From assembly GCA_029851415.1 (NCBI GenBank), contig CM056742.1:146759121-146823120 (forward strand): 64,000 nt of DNA, read 5' to 3'. A program made the translations under genes and the position numbers. The DNA is from Eretmocerus hayati. Lineage: Eukaryota > Arthropoda > Insecta > Hymenoptera > Aphelinidae. Each line of letters begins with the position of its first letter. Position 1 is the stretch's first letter. Shown piece by piece: positions 50,501-61,875 of this stretch. The notes below the pieces were generated by a model. The model was not told the DNA's origin. It worked only from the letters and a program-made list of their open reading frames with translations, and did no database searches.

Positions 50501-52530
50501 CAAAAACAAGAAAATTTTGAGGATGTTAATTTTAACGATTTTTGTACCATTCTCATCAGACTAATATTACTTCAGTGCCAGAAATACGTTCATCAATGCT
50601 TAAAGTTTGCAGTAGTGAATGGGCTAACGATCCGCGATTTAGTATTTATGTTTATCAATATTTCAACTTTTCTTGTGGTTTGTGCACAACAAGAGGCATA
50701 ATCAGTTACAGCTCACTAATTTGTGATTGAACTGCAAAGTAACTGACATGAGTCAATCCAGGAAAAGGTTTTGTCTCGTTCGCCGAACCACTCGAAGAAA
50801 TTGGAGACTTATTAGATTCAGTCAATTGAGTAACAAAGCCAGTACAGAAATCATTCACTCACGCTTTATTTACGAGTATACCTAACTTAGATCAAAATAC
50901 ATATATTATCCATTTCAGAAATGATTCGAGTTTGAATGGGGTGATCGAATTTTTTATCTCATTATTCTCATTAATGAATTGAAGATAGATGCATCAAATG
51001 TGCACATCATTGCTAAGTAGCCATTTTTGTAACGGGTTCGTGGGATTATACCGCTTTTCGAACCGATTGGTTCTAAGTTTAAGGGGATGTCAAAGTCGAA
51101 TTTGTTCAATTGTGATCTTCAAAAGTTGATTGTGGGGGCAATATTCACTCAATCCACTCGATTCTTTTTTCAAACGATAGATCTGAAGACTTAGCAGGGC
51201 TTCTTGGAAGCACTTTTTTGATTTATCTCTTAGATTACGTGGGAAAAATTAAATAAGTAGCGATTTGGAGTGTCGGTAAAGTGCAGATTTCTCAATTCAA
51301 TAGTAATCTTCAAAAGTTGATTGTGGAGGCTATACTCACTCAATTCACTCGTTTCTTTTTTTAACTGATAGATCTGAAACTGTAGCAGGGCTTCTTGGAA
51401 TCACTTTTTTGATATATCTCGTAGATTTTGTGGAAATGATTAAATAAGTAAGGATTTGGAGTGTCGGTAAAAGTTGACTTTCACATGTCCTTAAGGCTCC
51501 GGCTAGGATCGCAATGATCCCTTGGATTCGAAAGTATCTCACAAATAAGGTTTTGTAATCCGTATACTGCCATATTGCATGTGTTTGAAACCTTATTTGT
51601 AATTTATTCTTGTTAGTCAGTTTTAGTAAGACAGTCCTTGAGAGTAAAGATACGTTTTCCGCTCAGTAGGAAAAAGATCTTTCCTTACATCGATTGAAAT
51701 TTATTGTAATTTTTTCTAGGGGAGCTACGATTTCAGGCAACACGGAAGGTCCACCGTGTAAAAAGCTTCGAGTAATGGAATATGGAAAGCAAACCTCGAA
51801 TAAGCAGGTCTTATTGCGGCCAATAGAGTCTCAAGCTATGGACCCATCGGCTTTGAGCAAGCCTAAATTTGTGCGATTGATCGTTGATTCAAACAAAAGT
51901 CAGTCTGATCAGATTACGGCTCACATTCAACCTTTAAAGATTGATGCTGCTACCTCAGTTAGTTCAGGCATGAGCTCGCCGACCGAGCGTCCTGATATGT
52001 TGAGGCTAAATGTAGAAAATGCACTATCCAAAGAGAATTTGAACGGCTTAAAACTCCCTAATGGGGTTCTCTCTCTCGCAGATGGCCAGAGTACAATGAA
52101 TTACTTGGAAAAAAGGCTATCCGAGACGATACAGTGAGTATATATTGTATCAATAAAAGAGTTTTTTTTCTTTTTTTTTAAGAAAGATACCATGAATTCC
52201 CCGTAGTAATTTTCTGAATAAATGTAATGATTTGTTGGATCATTAAATCAATCGGTAGCAATCTTGAATATTTATTCAGAACTGAATCAAATTCTCATTC
52301 TCTTTTGTAGGGAAGCTGTACAAAGTATAAAAAAACACAATGAGTCAATGCAAGAAAAACACCAGGCATGGATAGAAAAGCAGTTCGAAATTCAACGCAA
52401 ACATAACGAGGAGCAGAAAAGGGACATCTTGAATCAACTCCAGGAACTACGAAATGATGTAGCTTCCCTGATGTCAAGCCAGCAATTACTTAAAAATAAT
52501 CAAAACTTGGAAATTGAAATGTCACAATGA
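44580..52530 (+). CDS. Protein with four Myb/SANT-like domains and C-terminal coiled coil
   Basis: Exons 44580-45747, 48381-48854, 49695-49980, 51720-52133 and 52311-52530 sum to 2562 bases, 853 residues plus stop, all phases closing. Four Myb/SANT-like repeats are visible at residues about 43-130, 159-250, 267-355 and 392-480. Each has a leading Trp (RWDKEEV, KWSKAEI, PWSTDET, PWKDSEV), a second helix motif (GWNRTYNQI, GYDRSTDQV, GYSRPKQQI, GYSKSAEQI) and a closing aromatic block (YYNEL, FFPHL, FPFYN, CPFYN). The middle is acidic and Ser/Asn-rich. A basic patch, PPCKKLR, near 654 could be a nuclear signal. Residues about 782-835 form a charged coiled coil. The start is the first ATG after an acceptor. 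A DNA-binding regulator is inferred from the fold; targets are unknown. Domesticated transposase origin is possible but not shown. Confidence 0.88.
46585..47690. mobile_element. Foldback element with nested insertion
   Basis: Left end GATGTCGGAGTCC and right end GGTATCCGACATTTTC, with inner blocks TATCGATGAATTTTTG mirrored by AAAAATTCATCGAA, match the family at 13595-13802. Inside it a second inverted repeat pairs about 46900-47110 with 47325-47590: AACTCGCTGTCACTTTGACA mirrors TGTCAAAGTGACAGCGAGTT. It lies in the first intron of the Myb/SANT gene. Confidence 0.7.
48912..49668. mobile_element. Pogo/Tigger-like non-autonomous DNA transposon
   Basis: The ends are inverted: TACAGTGGAACTTCGATATA at the left and TATATCGAAGTTCCACTGTA at the right. 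TA at both boundaries fits the Tc1/mariner-pogo target. CGTTATATCGA motifs recur just inside each end. Terminal CAGTnnAACCTCGATATAACGAA-type repeats are known from pogo/Tigger elements. There is no transposase ORF. It sits in an intron of the Myb/SANT gene, about 57 bases after a donor and 26 before an acceptor. Confidence 0.85.
51100..51480. repeat. Tandem duplication, about 191-base unit x2
   Basis: Two adjacent diverged copies share AATCTTCAAAAGTTGATTGT class sequence, GCAGGGCTTCTTGGAA, and GATTTGGAGTGTCGGTAAA. The offset is 191 bases. It lies in an intron of the Myb/SANT gene. Confidence 0.8.
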
Positions 52531-52777
52531 AACAATAATTGTCTCCCGAATAATGACGACTATTGAGCTTTACAAATGTACAAATCAACAAAACTTGTAA
52601 ATACGAAATGTAGTGTATCCTTACATCAGAATATTCAACATTAGCAAAATGTAAACAGTTTGTGAGTATGTATAACAGTTCTCGAGATGTTGTTTCCCTC
52701 TTTTAGACAGATACAGAGAAGGTCTCAACAGTATTTTTGAATGCGTGGAGCGTAGTTTTTTACAGAAACTGATTACG

Positions 52778-52783
52778 AATAAA
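52778..52783 (+). terminator. Polyadenylation signal, Myb/SANT gene
   Basis: AATAAA lies about 250 bases after the stop codon at 52530 in otherwise featureless AT-rich sequence. Confidence 0.45.
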
Positions 52784-53766
52784 AGTATCAATTTTCCACG
52801 TGGTTATTTTTGTGTTGATATCGTCATGCATGCACCATCAACCCACACGAATATCGGCATTTCGAAACGCAAACATTTCTATCATTACTTTCGTTTCATC
52901 ACTCCATATGTTGTGATGGGTATAATTGAAGATGAGCGTTTTTTACCGAGCAGTTTCCTACTATTATAGATGAAAAAACTTGCATCTTGGAGATTTCGAG
53001 TATTAGGATATATGTATATGTATACGGTATAAATATGGTAGAGAGACTGCTTGAAAACAGATTTCGTTCGATAAGTATTGGGTATCTCTGAAAGAGGGTT
53101 ATTCAAAATTGAAGATGGAATAAGAACATATTTCTGTTGAATCATCAACACATCATCACTCGTCTCCATTCACGGACAAACATTTCAACAACATATGATT
53201 AACTTATTCGTATTTCCCGCGCATAGAACGTGGAGGACATCTATTATCAAACGGCTCAAGCGCGTGATCGCATCATCAATTTGCTGAATTCTGTTTTACT
53301 GATAGTGTTAATAAGAAACAGTAATACAGTATTTTGCAGGTTTCCAAATTAGTGCGTGAAAACAATATTCCTTTATTTTCTATAAGCTGGAATTGTTTGT
53401 AATAAAATGTCTGACTCAATTACCAACTCTCGGGTCGCAATCGACATAAATCTGTGAGATCAATAGGTAAGAGCATACATAATAATTAGTTTGGTGAAGA
53501 TCAAAAAATCAAATTCTTCCAATAGACTTATGTCTAGGATTACCCAAACTTCATTAGTTGGTTAAAAAGTTTTCTCAGCACATTAATTATAACACTGCTC
53601 ACTATAAGCTGTGTCACAATAAATGCCAAAGTCGTAATTCAAGAGATCTCATTCTATCAGAACAGGGCTGTCAGTGTTTCGAGCTTAGTTGTTTTTTCTC
53701 TAACGCATTATTTTTCAAATAATTATGTCATTTTCTCCCTCCATAGGACGTTGTGAATCTTCAAAG
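52784..53766. other. Interval between the Myb/SANT gene and SLC30A9
   Basis: No coding exon is seen. An acceptor-like CTCCATAG|GACG just before the SLC30A9 start (53747) suggests that a noncoding 5' exon lies somewhere in this interval, but its donor could not be fixed. Confidence 0.4.
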
Positions 53767-56700
53767 ATGCTGCATCGCTCATGCTCTCTACTCAAAATCT
53801 TACAATCAAATGGAAATGACTGTTTGAAGAGGCAAATCTGTGTATGTCACATAAGACTAAATAAGAGGCATCTAAGTACTGTTGATAGACAGAAATTCCT
53901 ACATGTGACACCTAATTCATCAAATGTTAATCACTATGAGTGTCCTAGTGCTAAATGGGTGTGTACAACATCAGGCCCTAAAAGTACCAAAAGTAAAACT
54001 GAAAAAGATGATAAAGCAGACCAAAATAAGACGGAGCAAAAACCAGATTCTGGTATAACCCAAAGGGTGGTAGAATTGAAGACTGAAAGCTTGGGAAAAT
54101 TGAAAGAGCGAGTATTGAGTGTAGATGCCAAGAAGAATAATACGCAAAATTCGAATAAGGAAAAGAGTGTGATATTACTTAAGGAGAAAGTTAAGAAAGT
54201 TGAAAAAAAAATTCCAGTTGATGATGCAGCTCTTAAGAAACGTAATAGTACTCATCAAATCGACCACTCAATTGCTATTTTTATGTACTCAATTCTACTG
54301 TTTTATTTCAGAAGCCTTACCTAAGAAGAGAATACGAGTAGATCTCTCAGCATCGTCTTTGGAAAGAAATTTCATCACCCCAATAAGGGCAATGTCAGAT
54401 TTCTTGTTGAAACAAGCGGATTTGGAGTCATTGCCCAAAACAAAAAGAAGGTCGCCATATGAGTTTGAACCACCGATAACTGTGTATTGGAGGAGGGATG
54501 TTGAAGCTAAGTATGTTATCATATATGGGATGAGTAGTCGGTCAGGTTTAGAAGAAAAACCCTCTGCACTATATTTATTGTCAGCTCCATTGATTATAAA
54601 AGTATGTACGTACTTACATTCCAGAGCTTTGGAAAAGTGGGGTTCTAAAGAAGCTTTAATAAAGGAGTTGCTGAAAAAAGAATTAGAAAGGCGGACCTAT
54701 CAACAAAGTGAGTATTTCCATCCTCATATTTTGGATACAGATTTCCAATAAATTGAAAAATATCTTATCTCAAGATGTATTCACCGTAAAAAAAAGATTG
54801 AGAGACTACAGGCGTGAAGTAGGAAGCCAATCCCAATCAGTTGAAAAAGAAGGCCTTTTTGGTAGATCTGGAAAAGTTGTACTGACAGCTATTGTAATGT
54901 AAGTATTGCTCTTTTATTATTCCAGAAGTCGTGTATGCAAATTGCAGACTAAAAACTATTAATCATCAATGCTTCTACTTTTAGCAATGGAGGTAATTTT
55001 CTATTCAAACTCTATGCATGGATTGCCACAGGTTCTCATAGCATGTTTTCTGAGTGTATCCATTCTGCTGCGGATACCATCAACCAGCTTATCTTAGCAT
55101 ATGGAATACACAAATCTGTACAAGTAAGATAAAGATTCACACTATCACCAAAATAATTCATCTAACCGAAATGTGTTGAATTTTACACTTAAATTATCTG
55201 TTATATTGAATTTGCTTCCAGACTCCAGATCCTGATCACCCATATGGTTACACTAATATGAAGTATGTCTCTTCATTGATATCGGGTGTCGGTATTTTTT
55301 GTGTTGGCACTGGTTTATCAGTATATCATGGCATCCATGGAATTTTATTTCCTGTCCCAGTAGAATCATTTTACTGGGCCTACTGTATATTAGCCGGATC
55401 ATTGCTCTCTGAAGGCGCAACTCTCTTGGTTGCGATAAATTCGATCAAAAAAGGTGCGCACGAAAAACGACTGAGTTTTCGAGAGTATGTAATGAACGGA
55501 CATGACCCATCAGTGAATGTAGTTTTGATGGAAGACTTTGCCGCGGTAAGTAAAATGTCATTCTGTGCAACTATGCGAAAAATGATTGTTGTAGAGGAGA
55601 ATATCCTTAGAATTTTGAGCAGCCAGATGAGTGTGACCAAGAGTTTTCAGTTATGAGCAAGAAAATCTACTCCACAATTTCTCTTTTAAAACATACAGCA
55701 CCGAGCTTACTCGCGTCCAGTTGCGGAAATTTTCTTTTTCTTCTGTTTTAGAAATGAATCTTTTCATCAAATGCTTTTGAAATTCAGTACTTTACAGATA
55801 TGAAAACTGATTAATTTCTCTAGCTTTCCCATCGCCTTACCTTTCGCCGTTAGATTGATGAAGTTCTTGTGTGTATCAGAGCTCGTGAATTTTGGCAATA
55901 TTCATTTACAAATGTGAATAAAATTCCATGTGAAACAGTATGTCAATGAGTTCTGTCGTTAGTGATGAAGAATATGCAATTTCGGAATGATGTAAATCAT
56001 AATTTTTTACTAATCAAACATGAATTCACCCTCAATAGGTTCTTGGTGTTATGTGTGCTGGATGTTGTATGGGATTGACGACATATTTGCACAATCCTGT
56101 CTTTGATGCCATAGGCTCTTTGCTTGTTGGAGGACTCCTAGGAAGTGTTGCTTCGTTTATTATACACACTAACGTTGCTGCTCTGGTTGGTCAAAGTATA
56201 CCTCAAGAAAATCTGGACAAAATCAATGCAGAATTAGAAGCTGATATCATGGTAATGGTTTTACAGCGTATTTCGACGCCCGGTGAATTAGAAACGTAGT
56301 ATTAATTCCAAATGTAAATCTTGCTACAGGTACGAGCAATCCACGATGTCAAAGGTATCGATATGGGTAACAGTCTAGTAAGGTACAAAGCAGAAATTGA
56401 CTTTGATGGTCGTGAACTTACTAGATCGTACTTGGACAAACACGATCTTAATGCAATGCTAGAGGTGAGATGATTTTATCTGCAGAATTTTAATCTTTTG
56501 AATTTACACTCGATTTAAATTTTGTCCACTCTGCCAATTTTAATCATGGTTGAGAGAATCGTTTATTATCTTGGGTGAATCTCATAGTTGAGCTCCGAAA
56601 AGATTCCGTTACGTATTCGAGAACGCCCAATTTAGGTGCATATCCGAGCACCTTACAAGCTCCAGCAAGTACGCACAGAGCAGAATTATGAATCGCCCTT

Positions 56701-57078
56701 TGAAATAAACAAATGCCTATTTCTGAACTATCAATTTTGTTGAAACTATAAATACCTTGATGAATTGATACCATCTTTCCGCCCTTATAGGAAGTCAAAA
56801 AAATGGAAAACATCGATGAGTTGGAATCGTTTTTACTGAAACATGGAGAAAATATTGTGGATACTCTGGGTGGAGAAATTGATCGAATTGAGCTGAAATT
56901 AAAGGTAAGAATTATCATAAATATTTACCATGTCACTTGATTGTTTGAGAGATATTCAATTTACTTCACCTGAAAAATTTGCAATCAAAGAATTACAATT
57001 AATTTACCTTTATTTCGTCACTTCCAATTTCAGAAACAGCATCCAGAAATAAGGCACTGTGATTTAGAGATTCTGTAA
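53767..57078 (+). CDS. SLC30A9: Mitochondrial zinc transporter ZnT9
   Basis: SLC30A9 is a cation-diffusion-facilitator family member known to export zinc from mitochondria. Exons 53767-54241, 54312-54510, 54625-54707, 54775-54898, 54985-55123, 55222-55545, 56039-56251, 56330-56464, 56791-56904 and 57034-57078 sum to 1851 bases, 616 residues, all phases closing. The N-terminus MLHRSCSLLKILQ is basic and fits a mitochondrial presequence; a Lys-rich stretch follows (about 75-155). The domain YEFEPPITVYWRRDVEAKAL precedes the membrane part. Membrane segments begin near residue 285 (LTAIVINGGNFLFKLYAW). GSHSMFSECIHSAADTINQ carries an HxxxD zinc-site motif, and PDPDHPYGYTNMKYV is diagnostic. The C-terminal domain has VKGIDMGNSLVRYKAEIDF. 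It is slightly longer than human (568) because of the N-terminus. The exon 3-4 join is the least certain. Confidence 0.97.
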
Positions 57079-57259
57079 AGCTGTAAATGTACTGTGAAAT
57101 ATCCGGATGTAAATATGAATCACAGATTATGATCATTATTTTACTGTACGTATCGATAAATCATCTGATTATTATTTATAAATTCTTGAGCTTATCTCAT
57201 GGATAGTTGTCTTTAAAAATATGTGTGTATGGCTCATATTTCATCGTAATGATTGCTTT

Positions 57260-57265
57260 AATAAA
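57260..57265 (+). terminator. Polyadenylation signal, SLC30A9
   Basis: AATAAA lies about 180 bases after the stop codon, preceded by AT-rich 3' UTR. Confidence 0.6.
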
Positions 57266-58799
57266 GCTTTTTACATTAAGGATCTATTCGATTTATCCAT
57301 GCTGTCACTAAAAGGATCACTTTTTTAGATTGAAAATTGATTCAAGTGCTTATTTTATCAAAACTAATGTATAATCAGTCCGATTTGCTGAATCATCAAC
57401 TTCTGATACATCTACTTGCCTTCGCAACCACCATATCAAAAATCATACTTAAAACTGTATGACTATTCTACTTTTGTGATTACGGAGCGAAAACAAAAGC
57501 CCTGTAGATTAGGAAATAGAAAAAAAAAAAAAAATCCAAAGTAAAGCCGACTTGCAATAATTATAAATATTCATTGAGAAGCAAGCAGCTTCTTGATCTT
57601 TGTTGCACGGTGGAATACTCGCTTTGTTGTCACATCACTGCATGATCATTTTATGATCCTCGTATAGTTTGGCATGAAAATCCTCGTAATTGGACAAAAA
57701 TGCGTTATGCAAAAGGTCACCGTCGCGCTCATATGTCGTCCACATACATATTGCAAAAAGTTGGCACACAGGGAAATCCGCGCTCGATCCAGTATAGCAA
57801 CGGCCGCTGCGGCAGTGGCGCATATCTGATTTCCCAAGAGGATATGGACTGCACAAATTCTGCCCCACGTATAAGCCAAGAAAGCTTTCAAGGATTTCCT
57901 CTCTATCTCATTTCTGTCCTGTCCAAACACATATGTATGCCACCAGACGTCTTTTTTTGTCAATATATAAGTACATGTAACATGGTGAGGAGTAGAAGCT
58001 TCTAGAAGGCTATAGAATCTACTTCTATCACTCTGTCTTGAGATACTTCAAGATCATACATTATACTACTTTATCGTCTATCTGACCTGTTAGTGAGTAT
58101 AAAAGTGATCACTATTGGAATTCCGTAAAGTTACTTCGATTCTAGTCATGGATTACCCTAATTTGGTAGATACCTTTGTCAATATTGCTTCATAATCGAC
58201 TTCACGTCAAATGGAAATCTTGAATTTTCGAATAGTTTTTTCGAAAAAATGCCGATAAATGCGCAAAAAATGAACGATTGAAAGATTTTCAATTTTTTCA
58301 TGACGGCGTCATACTAGATTTGATTCAGAGATGGTAGATCACGTTTTCTAATAGGATAATAGTCGTTTTTCCTATGCACGACTGATATTTGTCATCCATT
58401 GCGCACTCACTAAATACGTGACAACACGAGCATATGAATTTGCGTCTTCCTTTCGCCTAACAGCGACTACTTTGTACTATTTTCAAGGGTTAGAGCGTGG
58501 AAAACTGTGAGACCCATTAATGAGAGGATTTATTGAAGATTGTCTTCTACAAGAAATAGATGACTGACATTTCACAATACTTACTTTGAATTTGTAAGAG
58601 AATTGTTTGGCAATCTTGTGAAACTCCTACTCACTTGAATGAGTGTAGACAGATTTCTTTTGATTTTTTCCAATAATTTGGGCTGAGGGACTTAATAAAT
58701 CACTGGCCTCAGAATTTTCTATGAAATAGTTTATTTCGATACAAGGTCTAAAAGGTAGGGTTTACTACTATGTATTAAATTATAGTTTTTGATTAACTG

Positions 58800-59060
58800 T
58801 AAGTAAAAAACGGCAAAATGCGTAAAAAGTACACTTTTACGCATAGTGTATCAAAATAGTGCATTTCGATACAAGGGTGTAGAAATTTTTTTATGTAACT
58901 CCGTGCGTAAAATTGTATGCGAAGTTAACTTTCTATGCACGATACCCGTGCCGAAAGTGATGCGGGAAAGCATTCTCGCATACTTCCAAACCCAACCGTG
59001 CGAGAATATGACATTATTGCACAGTTGAGTGTGCGAGAAAGTAACTTTCTCGCTATGTTC
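58800..59060. repeat. Palindrome-rich dispersed repeat, copy 1
   Basis: The segment contains GTGCGAGAAAGTAACTTTCT, CATTTCGATACAAGGGTG and TGCGAGAATA motifs. These recur at 60670-61320, including the CATTTCGATACAAGGGTG block at about 60707-60724. Several sub-blocks are self-complementary. The family class is unknown. Confidence 0.6.
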
Positions 59061-59234
59061 TAACAAAAATCAGATCTGTACAATAATGAATTGATCATGA
59101 TCCTCATAGAAACTGGAAAACTTGGAAAAATCTATCGATCGGTCATTCCTGTCGATGTGTCTGCTGAAGGCGAATTCAGATCTCGAGAATATTCATTCAA
59201 AATGACCTGAACATTCCCTCGCGAAGGGAAATTA

Positions 59235-60075
59235 TAAGGTAAGTGTACCCAACTTGCCCCCATTAAGCCATTTTCTTAATAACTTTGGTCCATCTCCATA
59301 TTTTCCAACGTATCTTACCTCATTTTAAAGCTTGTCTCAAGACCTTTAAAATGAGCTGAGATACGTCCAATTTGGATGAAGTGGAGCCAAGCTGTTTGAA
59401 TTCTCCCAAAAGGTGATTTTTGAGAGTTTACAAAAGTGTGTACCCAACTTGCCCCCATCATTTAAAACAATGTAAATCGGCGATGAAGTGAATAAAATCG
59501 CTTTGATCCGTTTTGATCACCGCGCAGCGGCATTTGTAGCTTTCAGCTGGCCCAAGACATCGTTTCCGACCTATTTTGACGTGATAAACACGTTCTGAGT
59601 GGTAAAAAAAAAGTCACACTGCACGCCTTTCCGAGATAACCATATGGGGGCATGTTGGGTACACTCCGATGTCGGCCTTCTTGATTCTCAAACCATCTTC
59701 GTGTTTTGTACATAAAATCGCTCCAAATCAGAGTTCTGCAACCCTAAAGAGAGGATTTTGAAGGTCTTGAAAGAAGGAATCGAATGCGCTAAGGTACGTC
59801 AAGATTGGTCGAATAAAAATAAATTGGCACCGGTTTTAGTGAACGCGATTTCCTCCTCGAATTCTTAGCCGTGCAAACACGAAAAATGGAAAACTCACTT
59901 TATATTTTCTGGAGAACGCAGAAATGATCCGGGGTCGATGAAAACTACGTATTTTCTCATATTTTAACATAACAAACGTAAAAAAAAATTGCGGGAAGGT
60001 CAACGAGCGCCCATTCCTGAGATCGGCATATGGGGGCAAGTTGGGTACAGAGACAAGTTGGGTACACTTACCTTA
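59235..60075. mobile_element. Inverted-repeat element with repeated CCCAACTTGCCCC motif
   Basis: Left end TAAGGTAAGTGTACCCAACT and right end AGTTGGGTACACTTACCTTA are exact inverted repeats. The motif TACCCAACTTGCCCCC recurs, in either orientation and sometimes with a change, at about 59247, 59441, 59645 and 60031, with a shortened copy at about 60053. No transposase is seen. Subterminal motif arrays like this often bind a transposase (known of hAT and other families; inferred here). Confidence 0.75.
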
Positions 60076-60669
60076 CTTGATAAACAGATTTACCTATAAT
60101 CTATGGAATCGACTTCTCAGATGTATCCGGATAGCCAAACTATCGCCATGCGCACTTTGCGCGATAAGAACGTTTGTCATCCGTTGCTTTATGCAGAAAA
60201 CATCAGAATGAATATACTTTTGAGGATTAAGGACTATTTCCAAACTATGCGGTATGATCACATATTGAACAAGAGATTTTTTTCTGAGAATTTTTTCAGT
60301 CGAGAGGGCTTCGCCCCCTGTACTCCCACCAGGCGCTTCCGCCCCTGGACCCCGCTCTGCACCCTCCCCAACACCGAATAAATAGGGATCGATCTCATGC
60401 ATCTTGAATACCAGTTGAAATCATAAGAAAGTTTGCAGTTTATTCATGTAGATCAATGAAGCTACTTATGAATCATTGTCATACAAATTCCAAAAAACTT
60501 ATCGACGGAATATGGTCTTGTTCTGATCGGAAAGGGGACAGAAAGTCAAGGAACAAGCGTTCCATGATTGGATACAGAGCTGAACCTGAAACATTTCTTT
60601 AAAAAACCGTGGAGACACAGTTTTCCGCACGGGTTACATAAAATAATATTCGCAACATGGGTGGGAAGT

Positions 60670-61340
60670 TCTCGCACTCGTCGGCGGGACCGTGCGAGAA
60701 TAGTACATTTCGATACAAGGGTGGAAAAATAAGTTTTTCATTACTCTAACCTAAAAATGCCGCGTTTGAACAGAATTTTAGGGTTCTCGTAATGAAAAAT
60801 TATATCCGCACTTCGCTTGCAAGCCCATTTTGGGCACTGGAGGACATGTCTGTCTCGCTTCGCTCGACAGACAAACTGGTGCCCAAAATGGGCTACGACG
60901 CTCAGTACGGAAATATACTATTACACCCGGGTATCGAATACTATTTTTTGACAAACTGTGAGAGAAAGTGGGAAATCAGTGCGGAAAAGTTACTTTCTCG
61001 CACAGTGTGTCAAAATAGTATATTTCGCACCGAGTTCATGAGGTTGTAGCTCGCTTCTGAGCGATCGGTTTTCGACCCGAGCCGGAGGCGAGGGTTGAAA
61101 TGATCGCTCGGAAGCGGGGAACCTCGTGTGCGAGGCGCGAAAGTTATTTTTCGCAATTTTGTAGGCACTCAAACATCGGAAAATTGCGAAAAATAACATT
61201 CTCGCGCTCTTTCCACATTCTCGCACGAGTATTATGTTGTTCTCGCAAAGGGAGAATAACATAATATCCGAGCGAGAAAATGGAATCGTGTGAGAATGTA
61301 ACTTTCTCGCACTTTTCCCGGCCACTCGTGCGGAAATCCA
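60670..61340. repeat. Palindrome-rich dispersed repeat, copies 2 and later
   Basis: This stretch repeats the motif set of 58800-59060 (GTGCGAGAATAGTACATTTC, AAGTTACTTTCTCGCAC) several times in both orientations. It includes a strong hairpin at 60822-60894 (listed separately). It is CpG-richer than its surroundings. No ORF of interest is seen. Confidence 0.6.
60822..60894. repeat. Strong two-part hairpin
   Basis: AGCCCATTTTGGGCAC at the left pairs exactly with GTGCCCAAAATGGGCT at the right. A second inner stem, TGTCTGTC with GACAGACA, encloses a small loop, CTCGCTTCGCTC. The outer arm is itself partly palindromic. Confidence 0.85.
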
Positions 61341-61448
61341 CTTCCCCACCATGGTTACTTAATGTACTATTTTCGTGTCCGAGAGTGATGGGTGTCCGGC
61401 CTGAGCCGTAGGTGAAGGTCGAAATCAACACGAAAATGCGAAACAGTA

Positions 61449-61875
61449 TTTTTCGATCGACTGGGCGTAAAGCACTGCTTCACGCACGGTAGTTTATGTT
61501 CACTTTACGCCCAGTCGATCGAAAAACGTATTTCGATACTCGGGCGTGAAGTTTTTTTGCTTTACTCGTGCTAATTTCGACCCTCGCCAGGGCTCGGGCC
61601 GAAAACAACCACTCGAAAAGCAAAACCAAACTTCCCACCCTCGAATCGAAAAATACTATTTCGATTGACTGTGCGTAAAGCACTGCTTTACGCACGGTAG
61701 TTTCCGTTCACTTTACGCCTAGTCGATCGAAAAACGTATCTCGATACTCGGGCGTGAAGTTTTTTGCTTTATACTCGTGCGTGATGATTTCGGCCCTCGC
61801 CAAGGCGCGGGCCGAAAAAAATCACTCGGAAAGCAAAACCAAACTTCTCACCCGCGAATCAAAAAATATTATTCC
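61449..61875. repeat. Tandem repeat with internal palindromes, about 210-base unit x2
   Basis: Two adjacent copies (about 61449-61653 and 61654-61875) share GTAAAGCACTGCTT, ACGCACGGTAGTTT, TCGATCGAAAAACGTAT and GCAAAACCAAACTTC. In each, an inverted pair (in copy 1 CGATCGACTGGGCGTAAAG and CTTTACGCCCAGTCGATCG) encloses GCACTGCTT..CACGCACGG. The class is unknown. Confidence 0.8.

Noticed and set aside
54775..54898. Alternative acceptor at 54740 for SLC30A9 exon 4
   Set aside because: It leads to an early in-frame stop; the acceptor at 54774 keeps frame and gives the expected NVFTVKKRLRDYRRE.
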